NCBI GenBank assembly: GCA_029940235.1 | Contig: JAOZRI010000021.1 | Span: 1 to 15,609 of the forward strand | DNA from: Desulfobacula sp. | GTDB lineage: Bacteria > Desulfobacterota > Desulfobacteria > Desulfobacterales > Desulfobacteraceae | Reading direction: 5' to 3' | DNA: 15,609 nucleotides | In this document: positions 7,497 to 14,785 of the stretch, piece by piece | Layout: the number at the start of each line of letters is the position of its first letter | Position numbering within the stretch: position 1 is the stretch's first letter | Translations under genes and position numbers: made by a program | The notes under the pieces: generated by a model | Databases searched by the model: none | The model's input: only the letters and a program-made list of their open reading frames with translations | What the model was told of the DNA's origin: nothing

Positions 7497-7565
7497 ATAA
7501 TATCCCCTTTTATCCAATTGCAACGGAATATGAAAATAAAATTGAACATTATTCAAAGGCCTGAT
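7484..7565. repeat. Perfect 18-bp inverted repeat spanning the cinA stop
   Basis: The left arm ATCAGGCCTTTGAATAAT (7484-7501) is exactly complementary to ATTATTCAAAGGCCTGAT (7548-7565). The arms are separated by 46 bases, and flanking bases on both sides do not pair. The left arm includes the cinA TGA. No U-tract follows, so this is not a standard intrinsic terminator, but the mRNA could form a long stable stem. Confidence 0.9.
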
Positions 7566-7630
7566 AGTGATTTTATATGAAAAACATTCCATGAGTTTTA
7601 CTGTTTGGCTTTTTTGCCTGTAGGTTATTG

Positions 7631-7656
7631 TGTGGCGGTGAATCATACCCGCCACA
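7631..7656 (-). terminator. Candidate hairpin downstream of nrdJ
   Basis: TGTGGCGG (7631-7638) and CCGCCACA (7649-7656) form an 8-bp GC-rich stem with a 10-base loop, 40 bases past the nrdJ stop. Flanking TGCCTG (7615-7620) and CAGGCA (7655-7660) could form a competing outer pairing. A U-tract does not follow directly on the minus strand, so it may act as a 3'-end stabiliser rather than a true terminator. Confidence 0.35.
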
Positions 7657-7695
7657 GGCAGTCGTCAAAGGCTCTGTTTTCAGTCAGGTGCTGTT

Positions 7696-9936
7696 CTAAC
7701 TGCACTTAGTGAAGCCACAGGCATAACATTTCATACAACCCTCTTCAAAGGCGACTGTCTGCCCGCATTCCGGGCAAACATCTGATTTAAGTCTATTAAC
7801 TGGGTGTTTTTTTGTATTCCCATTTCCATTAACCATGTACCTTTTCTCAAGTACCTTGGCAATGGCATCTGGAATAGAATATATAAGTCCGCCTTCCTGG
7901 AAAACAGCATGCTCACCTCTGATACCTTTAATTTGATCGATAATCTCCTCCACCTCGACGCCCGATCTTAATGCCAGGGAAATAAGCCTGCCAATTGCTT
8001 CTGTCTTTGCCATGGTGGATTTTCCTGATTTGCCTATGGTTGCAAAAAGCTCAAAGGGTCTGTTATTGAATTCAGACACAGTTATATAAAGATATCCCAT
8101 TCCGGTTTTAATTTTTTGGGTAAATCCCTCAAGGATACTCGGGCGTTTCTGGCCGGCTGATAAAAAATCATTACTATTATCTTTATTCTCTTTGCCGGAA
8201 ATCGACAGCACCTGGTTGTCTTTGCTTCCATCCCGGTAAATTGTCACCCCTTTACACTTTAATTTAAATGCCTGGTCATAAATATATTTAACATCTTCTC
8301 TGGTTGCATCGTGGGGAAGATTGACTGTTTTTGAAACAGCATTATCCGTGTGCCGCTGGAACGCTGCCTGCATCCTTATATGTACCTCGGGCTTGATGTC
8401 ATGGGCTGTTACAAAGATTGTTCTTAAAGCAACAGGGATGTGTGAATTGCCTTTTGCTGTTCCGTTTTCAGCAACCTGTTCCATCAGCTCCTCACTGTAA
8501 AAACCTTTTGCTTTTGAGATTCTTTCAAAAACAGGGTTTACTTCGAGAAGTTTGTCATTGTCCATTACATTTCGAACAAAACTCAATGCAAAAGCAGGTT
8601 CAATTCCACTGGAGCACCCTGCAATAATACTCAGGGTGCCTGTGGGAGCAATAGTAGTTGTGGTGGCATTACGCATACGGCCTGTTTCGTCATCTTTGTA
8701 TATGCTATGTTCAAAATTTAAAAAATTACCTCTGCTTTTTGCCAGCGTACAGGAGGCTGCATGTGATTCTTTTTGCAGAAATGACATGATTTGTTCTGCT
8801 GTATCAATGGCATCGTTGGAATCATAGGGCAGATTTAACATAAAAAGAAGATCTGCAAATCCCATGATACCCAGGCCGATTTTCCGGTTTGATTTAACCA
8901 TCAGTGCAATCTCATCAAGGGGATATTTTGACATGTCAATGGTGTTATCGAGAAAACGAACACTGAGATGTATTGTCTCTTTGAAACTGTCATAATCAAT
9001 GGCCGGATTACCATCTTTTTCAATCACAAATTTGGTCAAATTGATGGAACCAAGGTTACACGCCTCCATGGGTAAGAGCGGTTGCTCACCGCATGGATTG
9101 GTGGATTCAATATCCCCGACCCCAGGTGTTGTGTTATACCGGTTAATTTCATCTAAAAAGATAATACCGGGATCTCCTGTGCTCCAGGCCTGTTTGACCA
9201 GCTCCTGATATACGGCCATGGCATTTAATCTGCCTGATACCTCCTGGTTGCGCGGATCAATCAGATCATATTCTGCCTCATCTTGAACCGCAGCCATGAA
9301 TTTATCTGTAACACCGACTGAAATATTAAAATTATTTAGTTCTGCCTTGTTATTTTTGCATTTAATAAAGGCCATTATATCCGGGTGATCCACACGCAGG
9401 ACAGCCATGTTCGCTCCCCGCCTGGTTCCACCCTGCTTGACCTGTTCAGTGGCCGTGTTAAAAATTTTCATGAAAGAAACAGGGCCCGAAGCAACACCGC
9501 CGGTGGATCCTACTCTGCTGTTTTCAGGGCGTAGCCTGGAAAATGAAAATCCTGTTCCGCCACCGGATTTATGAATTGTTGCTGCATTTTTAACTGCTTC
9601 AAAAATATCATTAATACTATCTTTCACAGGAAGCACAAAGCAGGCAGCAAGCTGGCCAAGATCTCTTCCTGCATTCATCAGGGTAGGAGAGTTGGGCAGG
9701 AATTTAAACTCAGACATAAGACAATAAAACTTATCTTCAATTGCCTTAAGATCGGCTTTTTTATCATAGTTTTTTTCAGCCTGTGCAATGTGAGCGGCTA
9801 CTCTTCTAAACATCTGTTCTGGTGATTCACATACCTTACCTGCCTGATCTTTTTTAAGATATCTGCGCTCTAAAACTATTCGTGAATTATTTGATAAAAA
9901 ATTTATAGCATCATTTGATTTGCTGCGTCTGCTCAT
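7696..9936 (-). CDS. nrdJ: Adenosylcobalamin-dependent (class II) ribonucleotide reductase
   Basis: This 746-residue enzyme reduces ribonucleotides to deoxyribonucleotides using a thiyl radical generated from adenosylcobalamin, with no oxygen requirement. The thiyl cysteine is Cys282 in N-P-C-G-E (280-284), with Asn280 and Glu284 as the other active-site residues. The reducible pair is Cys99 (A-A-C-F-V-L-P-V) and Cys293 (E-A-C-N-L-G-S). Barrel motifs R-R-G-A-N-M-A-V-L (172-180) and A-P-T-G-T-L-S-I (430-437) are intact. No N-terminal ATP-cone is visible. A TSCPD domain (about 598-695) and a Cys-rich tail follow, with Cys721, 724, 734, 737, 740 and 745, the expected redox-shuttle/zinc region. 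AGGAG lies eight bases before the ATG. It is monocistronic, convergent with cinA, and preceded by candidate tandem NrdR boxes. Confidence 0.97.
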   Translation of the reverse strand: MSRRSKSNDAINFLSNNSRIVLERRYLKKDQAGKVCESPEQMFRRVAAHIAQAEKNYDKKADLKAIEDKFYCLMSEFKFLPNSPTLMNAGRDLGQLAACFVLPVKDSINDIFEAVKNAATIHKSGGGTGFSFSRLRPENSRVGSTGGVASGPVSFMKIFNTATEQVKQGGTRRGANMAVLRVDHPDIMAFIKCKNNKAELNNFNISVGVTDKFMAAVQDEAEYDLIDPRNQEVSGRLNAMAVYQELVKQAWSTGDPGIIFLDEINRYNTTPGVGDIESTNPCGEQPLLPMEACNLGSINLTKFVIEKDGNPAIDYDSFKETIHLSVRFLDNTIDMSKYPLDEIALMVKSNRKIGLGIMGFADLLFMLNLPYDSNDAIDTAEQIMSFLQKESHAASCTLAKSRGNFLNFEHSIYKDDETGRMRNATTTTIAPTGTLSIIAGCSSGIEPAFALSFVRNVMDNDKLLEVNPVFERISKAKGFYSEELMEQVAENGTAKGNSHIPVALRTIFVTAHDIKPEVHIRMQAAFQRHTDNAVSKTVNLPHDATREDVKYIYDQAFKLKCKGVTIYRDGSKDNQVLSISGKENKDNSNDFLSAGQKRPSILEGFTQKIKTGMGYLYITVSEFNNRPFELFATIGKSGKSTMAKTEAIGRLISLALRSGVEVEEIIDQIKGIRGEHAVFQEGGLIYSIPDAIAKVLEKRYMVNGNGNTKKHPVNRLKSDVCPECGQTVAFEEGCMKCYACGFTKCS

Positions 9937-9972
9937 ATTGAAAGCTCCTGTTTCTATTATTATATCTGAGGC

Positions 9973-9996
9973 TTAAGATCTTTAATCTGATCTTAA
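9973..9996 (-). other. 8-bp perfect hairpin in the nrdJ leader
   Basis: TTAAGATC (9973-9980) and GATCTTAA (9989-9996) pair perfectly around an 8-base loop. This places the stem about 36-60 bases upstream of the nrdJ start codon, within the predicted untranslated leader. It is not followed by a U-run. It could be an mRNA stability or access element, or a second protein-binding palindrome. Confidence 0.4.
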
Positions 9997-10023
9997 AAGT
10001 TTTTATGGATAATATATAAGAAT

Positions 10024-10039
10024 ATACCTTATATAGTAA
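10024..10039. promoter_or_regulatory. Candidate NrdR box A (promoter-proximal)
   Basis: ATACCTTATATAGTAA matches the published NrdR-box consensus acaCwAtATaTwGtgt at 11 of 16 positions, including the C and G and most of the central TATATA. Its start is exactly 32 bp from that of box B, and it overlaps the predicted -10 element of nrdJ. Confidence 0.6.
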
Positions 10040-10055
10040 TTTGAGAAAAATGCAA
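10028..10055 (-). promoter_or_regulatory. Candidate nrdJ promoter
   Basis: On the minus strand, TTGCAT (10050-10055) and TATAAG (10028-10033) are spaced by 16 bases. Both elements are imperfect. The arrangement places box A on the -10 region and box B immediately upstream of the -35, the geometry expected for repression by NrdR. Confidence 0.35.
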
Positions 10056-10071
10056 GCACAATATATAGATT
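10056..10071. promoter_or_regulatory. Candidate NrdR box B (promoter-distal)
   Basis: GCACAATATATAGATT matches the NrdR-box consensus at 13 of 16 positions, with an intact CAATATATAG core. It lies about 120-135 bases upstream of the nrdJ start. Tandem boxes about three helical turns apart are the known arrangement for NrdR, the ATP/dATP-sensing repressor of RNR genes. The nrdR gene itself is not in this window. Confidence 0.7.
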
Positions 10072-10217
10072 TTTGAGAATTTTTTAATCAACCCTGCAAG
10101 ACGGTCATTTCCATTGTGATTTGAAGATGTAAAAAAACTATTGGTATGTGCATGATACAAATATCAATTCATTGCGCTGGAACTAGCCCGTTTTGCAGAA
10201 AATTTATATCTATATTG

Positions 10218-10967
10218 TCAATTAAGATGAACATCAAAACACTTTAAAAACCAGACAATGGATTCAATCTCAAACTCGGTTTGATCTTTTTTGCTTGTCA
10301 TCTGGTGGTCACCATTTTGATGGATAATCAATTTTTTAGGTTTTTTTGCAGCGTTATAGATATCATGGGCATTGGAAACCGGCACTGTTGTGTCTGCATC
10401 ACCATGGAAAATAAGTACATTGGAAAGTTGTTTGGCTTTATCTATAAGATTAAAGAGTAGATTTTTTTTAAAAAAGCTCAAGGGCAGAGCAGGGCGTTTA
10501 TCATTGCCATGCAGGGGGATATTTTCTATTGTACGGCTTTTTACAGGTGCAGAGCAAAGAATCGCCCCACAAAGAGCAATATCCATCTGTAACAGTTGGT
10601 TCCAGGCATTAATACAGGTGGCTCCCCCCATGCTGGAGCCGAATACTGCAATATTACTGCTTGTGATTCCAAGATCAAGAACACATTTTACTGCATTGAG
10701 ATAATCAATTGTCCTTTTTTCTAGGGAGGTCTCTTTGATAAACTCTCCTTGACTTTCACCGCAGCCCCTGTGGTCAAAACGGAAAAAGGCAATATTATTT
10801 AGCACAAGAATTCTTGATAGCACCTTCTGTTTTGCAGATTCTTTGGAGCCTTCAAGGCCATGGGAACCCACAACAAGTGGAGGATTGTGAGTGTCTGGCA
10901 GATGAAGAATCCCTTTTAGCATCAAACCATCAGAGATAAAATTAATTTTTTGTGGTAAATTTTTCAT
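10218..10967 (-). CDS. Alpha/beta hydrolase (serine esterase/acyl hydrolase type)
   Basis: This 249-residue cytoplasmic alpha/beta hydrolase has no signal peptide. The oxyanion-side motif is G-S-H-G-L-E-G-S (34-41), and R-F-D-H-R-G-C-G-E-S (63-72) is the conserved loop after strand 4. The nucleophile elbow G-S-S-M-G-G (110-115) carries Ser112. The acid is probably Asp192 in H-G-D-A-D-T-T-V-P (188-196), and the base is His221 in N-G-D-H (218-221). The triad is therefore complete. The overall pattern is that of small serine hydrolases of the peptidase S9-like/acylaminoacyl type, and the substrate cannot be read from sequence. The ATG has AAGG only one to four bases upstream, a poorly spaced ribosome binding site, so expression may be low. 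It lies upstream of nrdJ on the same strand, but a 281-base gap with its own promoter separates them. Confidence 0.85.
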   Translation of the reverse strand: MKNLPQKINFISDGLMLKGILHLPDTHNPPLVVGSHGLEGSKESAKQKVLSRILVLNNIAFFRFDHRGCGESQGEFIKETSLEKRTIDYLNAVKCVLDLGITSSNIAVFGSSMGGATCINAWNQLLQMDIALCGAILCSAPVKSRTIENIPLHGNDKRPALPLSFFKKNLLFNLIDKAKQLSNVLIFHGDADTTVPVSNAHDIYNAAKKPKKLIIHQNGDHQMTSKKDQTEFEIESIVWFLKCFDVHLN

Positions 10968-11092
10968 ACCTTGTCTTTATGCCATTTCATCACTATAATA
11001 TCAAGTTGATATGTAAATATGCCGACCTGTAACACAGCTGAATAAGCTTGGTTGTGGACCAAAGAAATATGTAATCTAAGAATTGGTACAAG

Positions 11093-12505
11093 ATGACAAT
11101 AAAAAAAAGAAAAGCCTATGAACTGGAAATAATTGACCTTGCCTTTGGGGGTAAAGGATTGGCAAAACCTGACGGGTTTCCGGTTTTTATCGATCAATGT
11201 GTTCCCGGTGATATCGTGTTTGCAAAAATTACTAAAAAGAAAAAATCCTGGGCCCAGGGCAAGTTAATCAATATTATCAAACAATCCCCCCTTAGACAGG
11301 AGGGTAAATGTCAATATTGTAACTTTTGCGGGGGATGTAAATGGCAGCAGCTTGGCTATGATCTCCAGCTTGAATATAAAAAAAGACATGTTATAGAATC
11401 CATTGAGCATATTGGCAGGTTAAAAGATATTCCTGTCAATGATGTTATCCCCTCTGACAGGATATTTGGATATCGAAATAAAATGGAGTTTTCCTGCTCT
11501 TCCAAAAGATGGCTTTTGCCTGAAGAGCTTGCAAATCAGGATATTAAAAAAGATTTTGGTATTGGACTTCACGTGCCTGGAACCTTTGATAAGGTTATTG
11601 ATATAAAGCAGTGTGAGATTATGCCCTCCCTTGGCAACGAGATTTTGGATGATGTCCGAAAATTTATAGTAAAATCAGGCCTGCCTGCCTATCATTTAAG
11701 AAATCATGAAGGATTCTGGCGGTTTTTAATGCTAAGGCATTCTGTTGCCTTTGATACATGGATGGTGAATATTGTCACCAGAGAGAAAAACCATGATGTG
11801 GTTCAGGAACTTGCTGATATACTGGCAAAAAAGTATCCTGAAATTGCATCTGTAATGAATAATATCACCGATGCTAAATCAGGAGTTTCCATTGGCAAAG
11901 AGGAAATCTGTCTTTATGGCAAAGATTATATAAAAGAAAAACTGGGGAAATTTGAATTTAAAATTTCTGCCAACTCTTTTTTCCAGACTAATACAAGAGC
12001 TTGTGAAAAATTATATGGCAAGGTTGCAGAATTTGCTGCATTAAAGGGCAATGAAATTGTAGTGGATCTCTATTCTGGCACCGGAACCATACCGATCTGG
12101 CTTTCAGGTCAGGCTAAAATGATATATGGCATTGAGATTGTAAAAAGTGCTGTTATTGATGCAAAACTTAATGCCAGGCTCAATGGGATTGAAAACTGTG
12201 AATTTCTTGAAGGTGATATAAAAGATGTTCTGCCTCAATTGAAACAAAAGTTTAAAAAAGAGTTAAAACAAAATATTGACATCATGATTATTGATCCTCC
12301 AAGGGTTGGAATGCACAAAGATGTTGTAAAGCAGGTTCTTTCCATTGCTCCTGGAAAGATTGTCTATGTGTCGTGTAATCCTGCAACTCTTGCACGTGAT
12401 CTTGAAATGCTGGCGACTGAATATGAAATCAGCCAGATTCAACCTGTGGATATGTTTCCACATACATATCACATTGAATCTGTGGCACTGCTTCACAGAT
12501 TGTAA
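11093..12505 (+). CDS. rlmD: 23S rRNA (uracil-5-)-methyltransferase, RlmD/RumA type
   Basis: This 470-residue TrmA-family RNA m5U methyltransferase has an N-terminal TRAM domain (about 8-62). A [4Fe-4S] site follows, with Cys73, Cys79, Cys82 and Cys174 in the family spacing (C-x5-C-x2-C plus a distant Cys). Cys76 is an extra cysteine within this loop. The SAM pocket is V-D-L-Y-S-G-T-G-T-I (324-333), with D-P-P-R at 401-404. The catalytic nucleophile is Cys428 in V-S-C-N-P, and Glu462 in H-I-E-S-V is the general base. TRAM plus the Fe-S cluster favours RlmD (23S U1939 in E. coli numbering) over TrmA, but the target position is inferred. An in-frame stop at 11072-11074 limits the start to the ATG used. 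No strong ribosome binding site precedes it. It is divergent from the alpha/beta hydrolase gene, 125 bases away. Confidence 0.9.
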   Translation: MTIKKRKAYELEIIDLAFGGKGLAKPDGFPVFIDQCVPGDIVFAKITKKKKSWAQGKLINIIKQSPLRQEGKCQYCNFCGGCKWQQLGYDLQLEYKKRHVIESIEHIGRLKDIPVNDVIPSDRIFGYRNKMEFSCSSKRWLLPEELANQDIKKDFGIGLHVPGTFDKVIDIKQCEIMPSLGNEILDDVRKFIVKSGLPAYHLRNHEGFWRFLMLRHSVAFDTWMVNIVTREKNHDVVQELADILAKKYPEIASVMNNITDAKSGVSIGKEEICLYGKDYIKEKLGKFEFKISANSFFQTNTRACEKLYGKVAEFAALKGNEIVVDLYSGTGTIPIWLSGQAKMIYGIEIVKSAVIDAKLNARLNGIENCEFLEGDIKDVLPQLKQKFKKELKQNIDIMIIDPPRVGMHKDVVKQVLSIAPGKIVYVSCNPATLARDLEMLATEYEISQIQPVDMFPHTYHIESVALLHRL

Positions 12506-12617
12506 AAAAATACCAATTTTTTCATTTTTATATCGACAGGCTGTTACATAATGCAAATTTTTCCAACGCTGAACTTGGGAAAATTGGGGTTGTGTCACAG
12601 CTTGTCAAAAGAATTAT

Positions 12618-14510
12618 TTAATTATTGTTCTGATTATCCACGGGCTCTGAAAAAAGACAGCTTAGAATGATCATATCGTCTTCTCTCTCTCTTTTAATAT
12701 TATATGGCAGATTATGGAATAATTTTTTCATGCCGGTGTTTTCAGGAGAAGTATAGGCCACAAGCCCTTTAATTCCATTATCAATAGCTGCCCTTGCAAG
12801 TTTTTTCTGGAGGATTTTAGCAATGCCCATGCCCTGGTATTCCCTTGAAACTGAAAAGGCAATTTCAGCCATATTAACTATGGAATTTCTGAAGTATTCA
12901 CCAACGGCAATTATTTTTTCAAAACCGACATCTCCAATGGTTGCAACAATGGTCAGGTCATTGATATAATCAATCTCAAAGGTCGTATCAATCTGATCAT
13001 GGGCAAAACTCTTTTTTTCATGGAAGAATCTTGAAACAATATCCCCGCGATTCATTGTATAATAGTGTTCCTGGATACTTCTTTCATCAATTGGCTTGGC
13101 AGGTCGAAACATTATGGGAATCTGATTGATCTTTATGGTTTCCTCATATTTTAACGGATAAACTCCTTTAATCGCCTGCTTGAATTTTCTTCCAATATCA
13201 ATGAGATCAAGCTCCTTGGCTTGGGAAAAGAGCTCATCCCTGAAATTAGGGTGGGCAATGCTGATTAAAGCCATGGCTCTCTCCTGCAGGGTTTTACCAA
13301 AAAGGTTTACCACACCGTATTCTGTTGCAACATATTGAACATCACCCCTTGGGACTACCACAGCAATCTCAGATAAACTTGGAATGATGCGGCTTTTTTG
13401 ATCGTTATCCGAGGTGGATGTCATGATCAGGATGGATTTACCTCCCTTTGACATGGCTGCCCCCCGGGTAAAATCAAGGAGCCCGTTAATACCTGTATAA
13501 TTATTATAGGGCAGGGCATCTGCTGCAACCTGACCTGTTAAATCTATTGCCATGGCAGTATTTAAAGAGATCATGGCATTATGTCGGGCAATGATGGAAG
13601 GGTTATTTATATAGTCTGAAGGATGAAATTCTATGGAGGGGTTATCATCAAGGAAATCATAGAGAATTTTTGATCCCACAGCACTGCCTGCAACAAGTTT
13701 CCCATTATTGAAACCCTTTTGTTTATTTGTGATAACACCCATGGCAAAAAGCTTCATAAGCCCGTCGGTCAGGTACTGGGAGTGCACCCCAAGATCATTC
13801 TTTTGGGCAAGACAGACCATGACAGCTTCGTTAGTGACTCCTATGGTTGTTTGAAGGGTGGAACCATCATCAATTAAGCGTGATATGTGCTTTGCAACGG
13901 TATTAGCTGTTTCCGATTCAGGAAGAGGCTGTATGGTTAAAAGTTCTTCTTTATGTTCAACAATATAGTCCACATCATTGACATGGATAAAGCTGGTGCC
14001 AAGAACCCTTGGCATGTTTGGATTGGTCTGGCAGATTACAATGTCAGCAGATTCACAGGCAGCAAGTGTTATATCCACAGAGACTCCAAGACTCATCCAT
14101 CCAAAATCATCTGGTGGGGAGGCCTGTATCAGAGCGGCATTTAAAGGAATCATTCTTGATTTAAACAGATGGGGTATCTGGGAGAGGTTGATTGGCGTAG
14201 TGAATCGTTTATTTTTTTTAATTCTCGTTGAAGAGGCTGATCCAAGATAAAATGTTCTGATATTAAATTGTCGGGAGTGGGAACGGTTGGCAATCAAAGT
14301 TAAAGGCCCTGTTTCAATACATAACAATCTTACTATTTCAAGATCTGTGAACCTGATGGAGGTGTTGGATAATTCATTGACAAGATGTTGAGGCTCTCCA
14401 CAGGAAGAACCTATAAAGACTCTTTGTCCTGGCTTGATATGTTTTAACGCCTTTTTAGCGCTGGTTCGTTTTTCAATATAGTTGTCAGCCCAGTAAAGTG
14501 TTTTTGGCAT
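12618..14510 (-). CDS. Acetyl-CoA hydrolase/CoA-transferase fused to a GNAT domain
   Basis: This 630-residue fusion protein has an acetyl-CoA hydrolase/transferase region (about 5-435) and a GNAT acyltransferase domain (about 465-625). The first part resembles 4-hydroxybutyrate CoA-transferases, with D-G-S-T-L-Q (215-220), Y-I-N-N-P-S (300-305), D-F-T-R-G-A-A-M-S (346-354) and E-Y-G-V-V-N-L-x-G-K-T-L-Q-E-R-A (397-412). The GNAT domain has the pantetheine-binding loop Q-G-M-G-I-A (559-564). In the CoA-transferase family the covalent Glu normally lies in an H-S/T-E-M motif before S/T-D-G. Here the matching segment, H-S-Q-Y-L-T-D-G (243-250), has Gln245. Its chemistry may therefore differ: hydrolase, altered transferase or sensor. 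A near-perfect GGAGGT seven bases upstream supports the ATG and strong translation. It is divergently transcribed from the TetR gene, which is its likely regulator. Confidence 0.9.
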   Translation of the reverse strand: MPKTLYWADNYIEKRTSAKKALKHIKPGQRVFIGSSCGEPQHLVNELSNTSIRFTDLEIVRLLCIETGPLTLIANRSHSRQFNIRTFYLGSASSTRIKKNKRFTTPINLSQIPHLFKSRMIPLNAALIQASPPDDFGWMSLGVSVDITLAACESADIVICQTNPNMPRVLGTSFIHVNDVDYIVEHKEELLTIQPLPESETANTVAKHISRLIDDGSTLQTTIGVTNEAVMVCLAQKNDLGVHSQYLTDGLMKLFAMGVITNKQKGFNNGKLVAGSAVGSKILYDFLDDNPSIEFHPSDYINNPSIIARHNAMISLNTAMAIDLTGQVAADALPYNNYTGINGLLDFTRGAAMSKGGKSILIMTSTSDNDQKSRIIPSLSEIAVVVPRGDVQYVATEYGVVNLFGKTLQERAMALISIAHPNFRDELFSQAKELDLIDIGRKFKQAIKGVYPLKYEETIKINQIPIMFRPAKPIDERSIQEHYYTMNRGDIVSRFFHEKKSFAHDQIDTTFEIDYINDLTIVATIGDVGFEKIIAVGEYFRNSIVNMAEIAFSVSREYQGMGIAKILQKKLARAAIDNGIKGLVAYTSPENTGMKKLFHNLPYNIKREREDDMIILSCLFSEPVDNQNNN

Positions 14511-14552
14511 CTAATAGACCTCCATTATAGTTTATACGAAAGTATTACGCTT

Positions 14553-14597
14553 TGAGTTGTGAGGTATAAAAGCCAGCTATATTTTTTTCACAACTCA
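14553..14597. promoter_or_regulatory. 10-bp inverted repeat in the tetR/CoA-transferase intergenic region
   Basis: TGAGTTGTGA (14553-14562) and TCACAACTCA (14588-14597) are perfect inverted copies 25 bases apart. On the minus strand, one arm overlaps a TTGTGA -35-like element (14588-14593), and the other lies just downstream of a TTATAC -10-like element (14564-14569, 18-base spacer). It is a candidate operator for the neighbouring TetR protein. Confidence 0.5.
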
Positions 14598-14704
14598 TAC
14601 CCTTATTATGGACTATAAAAACTACAAGCCGCCCATAGTCAATAGTAATTACATGGTATATTAACACGAAAACATAAGTTTGTTTAACTTTTTTTAATTT
14701 TCCC

Positions 14705-14733
14705 TTGTGGTAGTCGATGGTTTACGGTATTAA
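14705..14733 (+). promoter_or_regulatory. Candidate tetR promoter
   Basis: TTGTGG (14705-14710) and TATTAA (14728-14733) are separated by exactly 17 bases. This predicts a leader of roughly 45 bases before the tetR ATG. The 14511-14785 spacer holds this promoter, the inverted repeat and the divergent promoter, and no other gene. Confidence 0.45.
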
Positions 14734-14785
14734 TCTTCTTAATTGATAAACTAATGAATTACATTCAAAAAATAATGAGGAATTT

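Noticed and set aside
10007..10022. Third NrdR-like AT-rich site
   Set aside because: It matches the consensus at only about 9 of 16 positions, lacks the flanking C and G, and its 17-bp offset from box A does not fit the helical spacing.
9937..10217. Cobalamin riboswitch upstream of nrdJ
   Set aside because: The gene is B12-dependent, but I found no B12-box-like conserved segment and the leader after the predicted promoter is too short for the full riboswitch fold.
10372..10704. 110-codon plus-strand open frame antisense to the alpha/beta hydrolase
   Set aside because: It is a shadow of the hydrolase gene, whose Ser-Asp-His triad is intact on the other strand.
12556..12585. Hairpin between rlmD and the CoA-transferase gene
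   Set aside because: The 9-bp stem (AATTTTTCC/GGGAAAATT) includes a G-U pair, is AT-rich, and is followed by GGGG rather than a U-tract, so I do not call a terminator.
12263..12598. 111-codon minus-strand open frame over the rlmD 3' end
   Set aside because: It is antisense to the conserved SAM-binding and catalytic region of the methyltransferase and has no motif of its own.
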